Part shown: piece by piece, positions 61,984 to 64,000 of the stretch
Numbering within the stretch: the stretch's first letter is position 1
How the letters are laid out: every line of letters starts with the position of its first letter
Assembly (NCBI GenBank): GCA_012845835.1
Contig: JABAKD010000004.1
Location: 5,526,265-5,590,264, forward strand
DNA: 64,000 nucleotides
Source: Undaria pinnatifida
Lineage: Eukaryota > Sar > Phaeophyceae > Laminariales > Alariaceae
Reading direction: 5' to 3'
Made by a program: the position numbers and the translations under genes
Notes under the pieces: model-generated
The model's input: the letters and a program-made list of their open reading frames with translations, nothing else
Databases searched by the model: none
What the model was told of the DNA's origin: nothing

Positions 61984-62040
61984 GCTGAGGGTACCATGGA
62001 GGAGATATTGGGAGCAACGGGCCTTTCCGATTGCGCCGAG
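61984..62040 (+). pseudogene. Downstream copy C of PFK exon 16
   Basis: Encodes AEGTMEEILGATGLSDCAE, similar to the 3' half of exon 16. It has no acceptor with the right spacing, and TGAGCT replaces the GT donor. Confidence 0.75.
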
Positions 62041-62739
62041 TGAGCTCTCTAAAATGTTATCGAGCTAAAAAGGACAAACAGACGATCACTTCTCGCGCAA
62101 CTCAACGGCTGGGGTTTCCAGTGACATTTTGTGTTGGATGTGAATCGTGTCGGAATTTTCGATATATTACATTGAAATATCGGTATTTCTATATCGTATA
62201 TCGAATTTTCGATATGTTACGTTGACCATCGATATCGAAAACTCGTCATGCTGTATCTTAGTAACGATTTATATACATCATACAAGGTTCCCCTCCGGGA
62301 AGTGCCTAGGGGAGTGGCGCGAGGACACATTTTATTGTCACTACCGGACGCAATGGCCGTTTGTTTGCACATGAAAAAAAAAACTTGCCCGGAAGAATAA
62401 TGATTTAGCATTTCACCCGCAGCACTTCTTCTTGGGTGTACTCAGTAGCCGTACTTTTAGCACTTTTTGGGTACTCGATATAGATGTGCCCACGGCGGAT
62501 CTGTTGTTGAGAAAATACACACAACACCACGTGACAACACACAAAACTGTTACGCCGTATGGTATGTATGGTTTCGAGAAGAGCGTCACACTTCGAACTC
62601 CAGCTTATGGACCGCCAGGAAGCGAGAAGGGGCACGTGTGGCGTGGGATGCGGCACGTATTGAGCACGATGAGCAAGAGGATAACACGTGACAGGCTATG
62701 ACAATGCAACTCGCCGACGTAAAGAGAGGATACGGCACG

Positions 62740-63540
62740 CGCACACGGTCCTACCTGTAGCGTTTTGCTCTCCGTATGTTGTCTGCTGTCTGTCATCTGC
62801 GATCTTCGCAAAAACAACAGAAGAAAAGTCGTTAAAGAAATGCCTCTGTGGACGTAAATGTGTAAGGATGACGTAAATGTGTAAGGATGGATTGGTAACT
62901 AAAGTAGTACTATTACAAAGGTGCCTATGTTTCCGCATCGATGGACACGCGCACCCACTGCGCCAGCACAGAAAAAACGTGTGGTATGGTGAGGTGACAA
63001 ATTGTGACAGGCTCCGACACAAGCAACTCGCTGCAGCATAGCGAGGACAGGCCACCCGCACATAAATGGTGTTGCCCACCGCTGCTGCTGTGCGGCAGGA
63101 TTGTAGCATTGCGCTCTCTGCATGTTGTCTGCTGTCTGTAATCTGTGATCTTACATAAATGACGTTGCCTACCGCTGCTGCTGTGCGGCAGAGTTGTAGC
63201 GTGGTGGTCTCTTGGTATGGTACGATATTATATACGAAGCTCACCAACATAAGAACATAAATATAAGGACAGTTTAAGTACTAATATGCTATTCAAACGA
63301 TCCTTACACTTTATGCCGGCATGTCACTTGACACTTAACTGAATCAGCAGTAGCAGCAACAGCGAGAGGTAGTGGCGTATAGGCGGGTAGAACATCGCAG
63401 GCTCCGATCAAAGCGATCAGCGACTACAACAGCAACCACACGCGCATAGAGTTGCAGGCTGCTGCTGCTAAGGGGCTGGACTGCTGCTGGGCGGCAGGAT
63501 CGTCGCATGGTGCTCTGTGCAACAATAGTAGGGAACCGTA
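62740..63540 (-). repeat. Dispersed/tandem repeat with CCGCTGCTGCTGTGCGGCAG box
   Basis: CCGCTGCTGCTGTGCGGCAG occurs at about 63078 and 63171, with GTTGTCTGCTGTCTGTAATC after it; diverged copies near 62745 and 63460. No exon of PFK was recognised between 61740 and 64000. Confidence 0.65.
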
Positions 63541-63880
63541 CGTGTACCATCTACGAGCAGAAAAACCCGGTTTGCATCCCAATCTTGGGTGCGCACACGG
63601 GGATAGGGGATGCGGAAACGCCATCCCCGGGGATGTTGCGGAAACCCGGGGATTTGCCTTATCCGTACCCAAAGGCCAAAACAGTTTAAAAGGCTTGCCA
63701 TGCGCGACACACTGCACGGATCGCGCCCAAACCTCCGGCAACGTGACCCCGACGGTCGAATTGTGCCCACCCCCCCCCTAGCGTCTTGGACAAATGTGCG
63801 AGCACGAAGAAATGTGTCCGAAGAAGAAAAAAAATACAATTTTACGTATACAACATACAATGTCCAGTTTCGTTTTTTCT

Positions 63881-63931
63881 GGGGGGCCGGAGGGAGATAC
63901 TGGGAGACACAGGCCAGACAGAGTTCACCGG
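63881..63931 (+). pseudogene. Downstream copy D of PFK exon 16
   Basis: DNA similar to the 3' half of exon 16 (GGGGCCGG.GGGAGATACTGG onward, ending CACCGG), with a frameshift and ATAGCT in place of the GTAAGC donor. Confidence 0.75.
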
Positions 63932-64000
63932 ATAGCTGTAGCGTTAGGGCTGTAAGTTGGCTCACTGGAAGTCGACGATTAGCTATTAGCTGGGTAGGTG

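Overview
The window is nuclear DNA from a photosynthetic eukaryote, most likely an alga with a red-derived complex plastid (stramenopile-like). The evidence is spliceosomal introns, genes split into 40-160 bp exons by 0.3-6 kb introns, TTAGGG-type telomere-like repeats, a plastid-type presequence with an Ala/Phe-Val-Pro motif, and two plastid-metabolism genes. Most of the sequence is repeats and degraded transposons. The genes were found by joining short exons on splice sites, reading phase and family motifs, because the longest open frames are repeat artefacts.

Minus strand, 15.2-21.6 kb: a six-exon ferredoxin-dependent bilin reductase that best matches PEBA (15,16-dihydrobiliverdin:ferredoxin oxidoreductase). 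Every intron phase agrees and the stop is at 15181. The 5' end (targeting exon and start) is unresolved.

Plus strand, 31.9-61.7 kb and beyond the right edge: a chain of 16 phase-compatible exons. Exons 1-3 look like a bipartite plastid presequence. Exons 4-6 encode a CP12 domain with the AWD signature and one cysteine pair. Exons 7-16 encode a plant-type ATP-dependent 6-phosphofructokinase (GGDGT, PKTIDND, MGR, PES). They form either one plastid CP12-PFK fusion or two adjacent genes, CP12 then PFK, because a stop lies directly behind the exon 6 donor. The last roughly 130-150 PFK residues lie outside the window.

1-15 kb (downstream of PEBA), 22-31.8 kb (between the divergent genes) and most introns hold repeats: a 1742-bp hAT-type element with perfect 8-bp target duplications, a second hAT-like element with a transposase remnant, a tRNA-derived SINE family, a MITE-like family, dispersed elements with telomere repeats inside, several minisatellites and long microsatellites. 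In both genes, pieces of exons with adjoining intron are duplicated in tandem inside the introns, at least eight times independently.

The two gene products plausibly act in the plastid: PEBA in bilin (light sensing or tetrapyrrole) metabolism, and CP12/PFK in redox-controlled carbon flow between the Calvin cycle and glycolysis. No RNA gene, CRISPR array or prokaryotic operon was seen.
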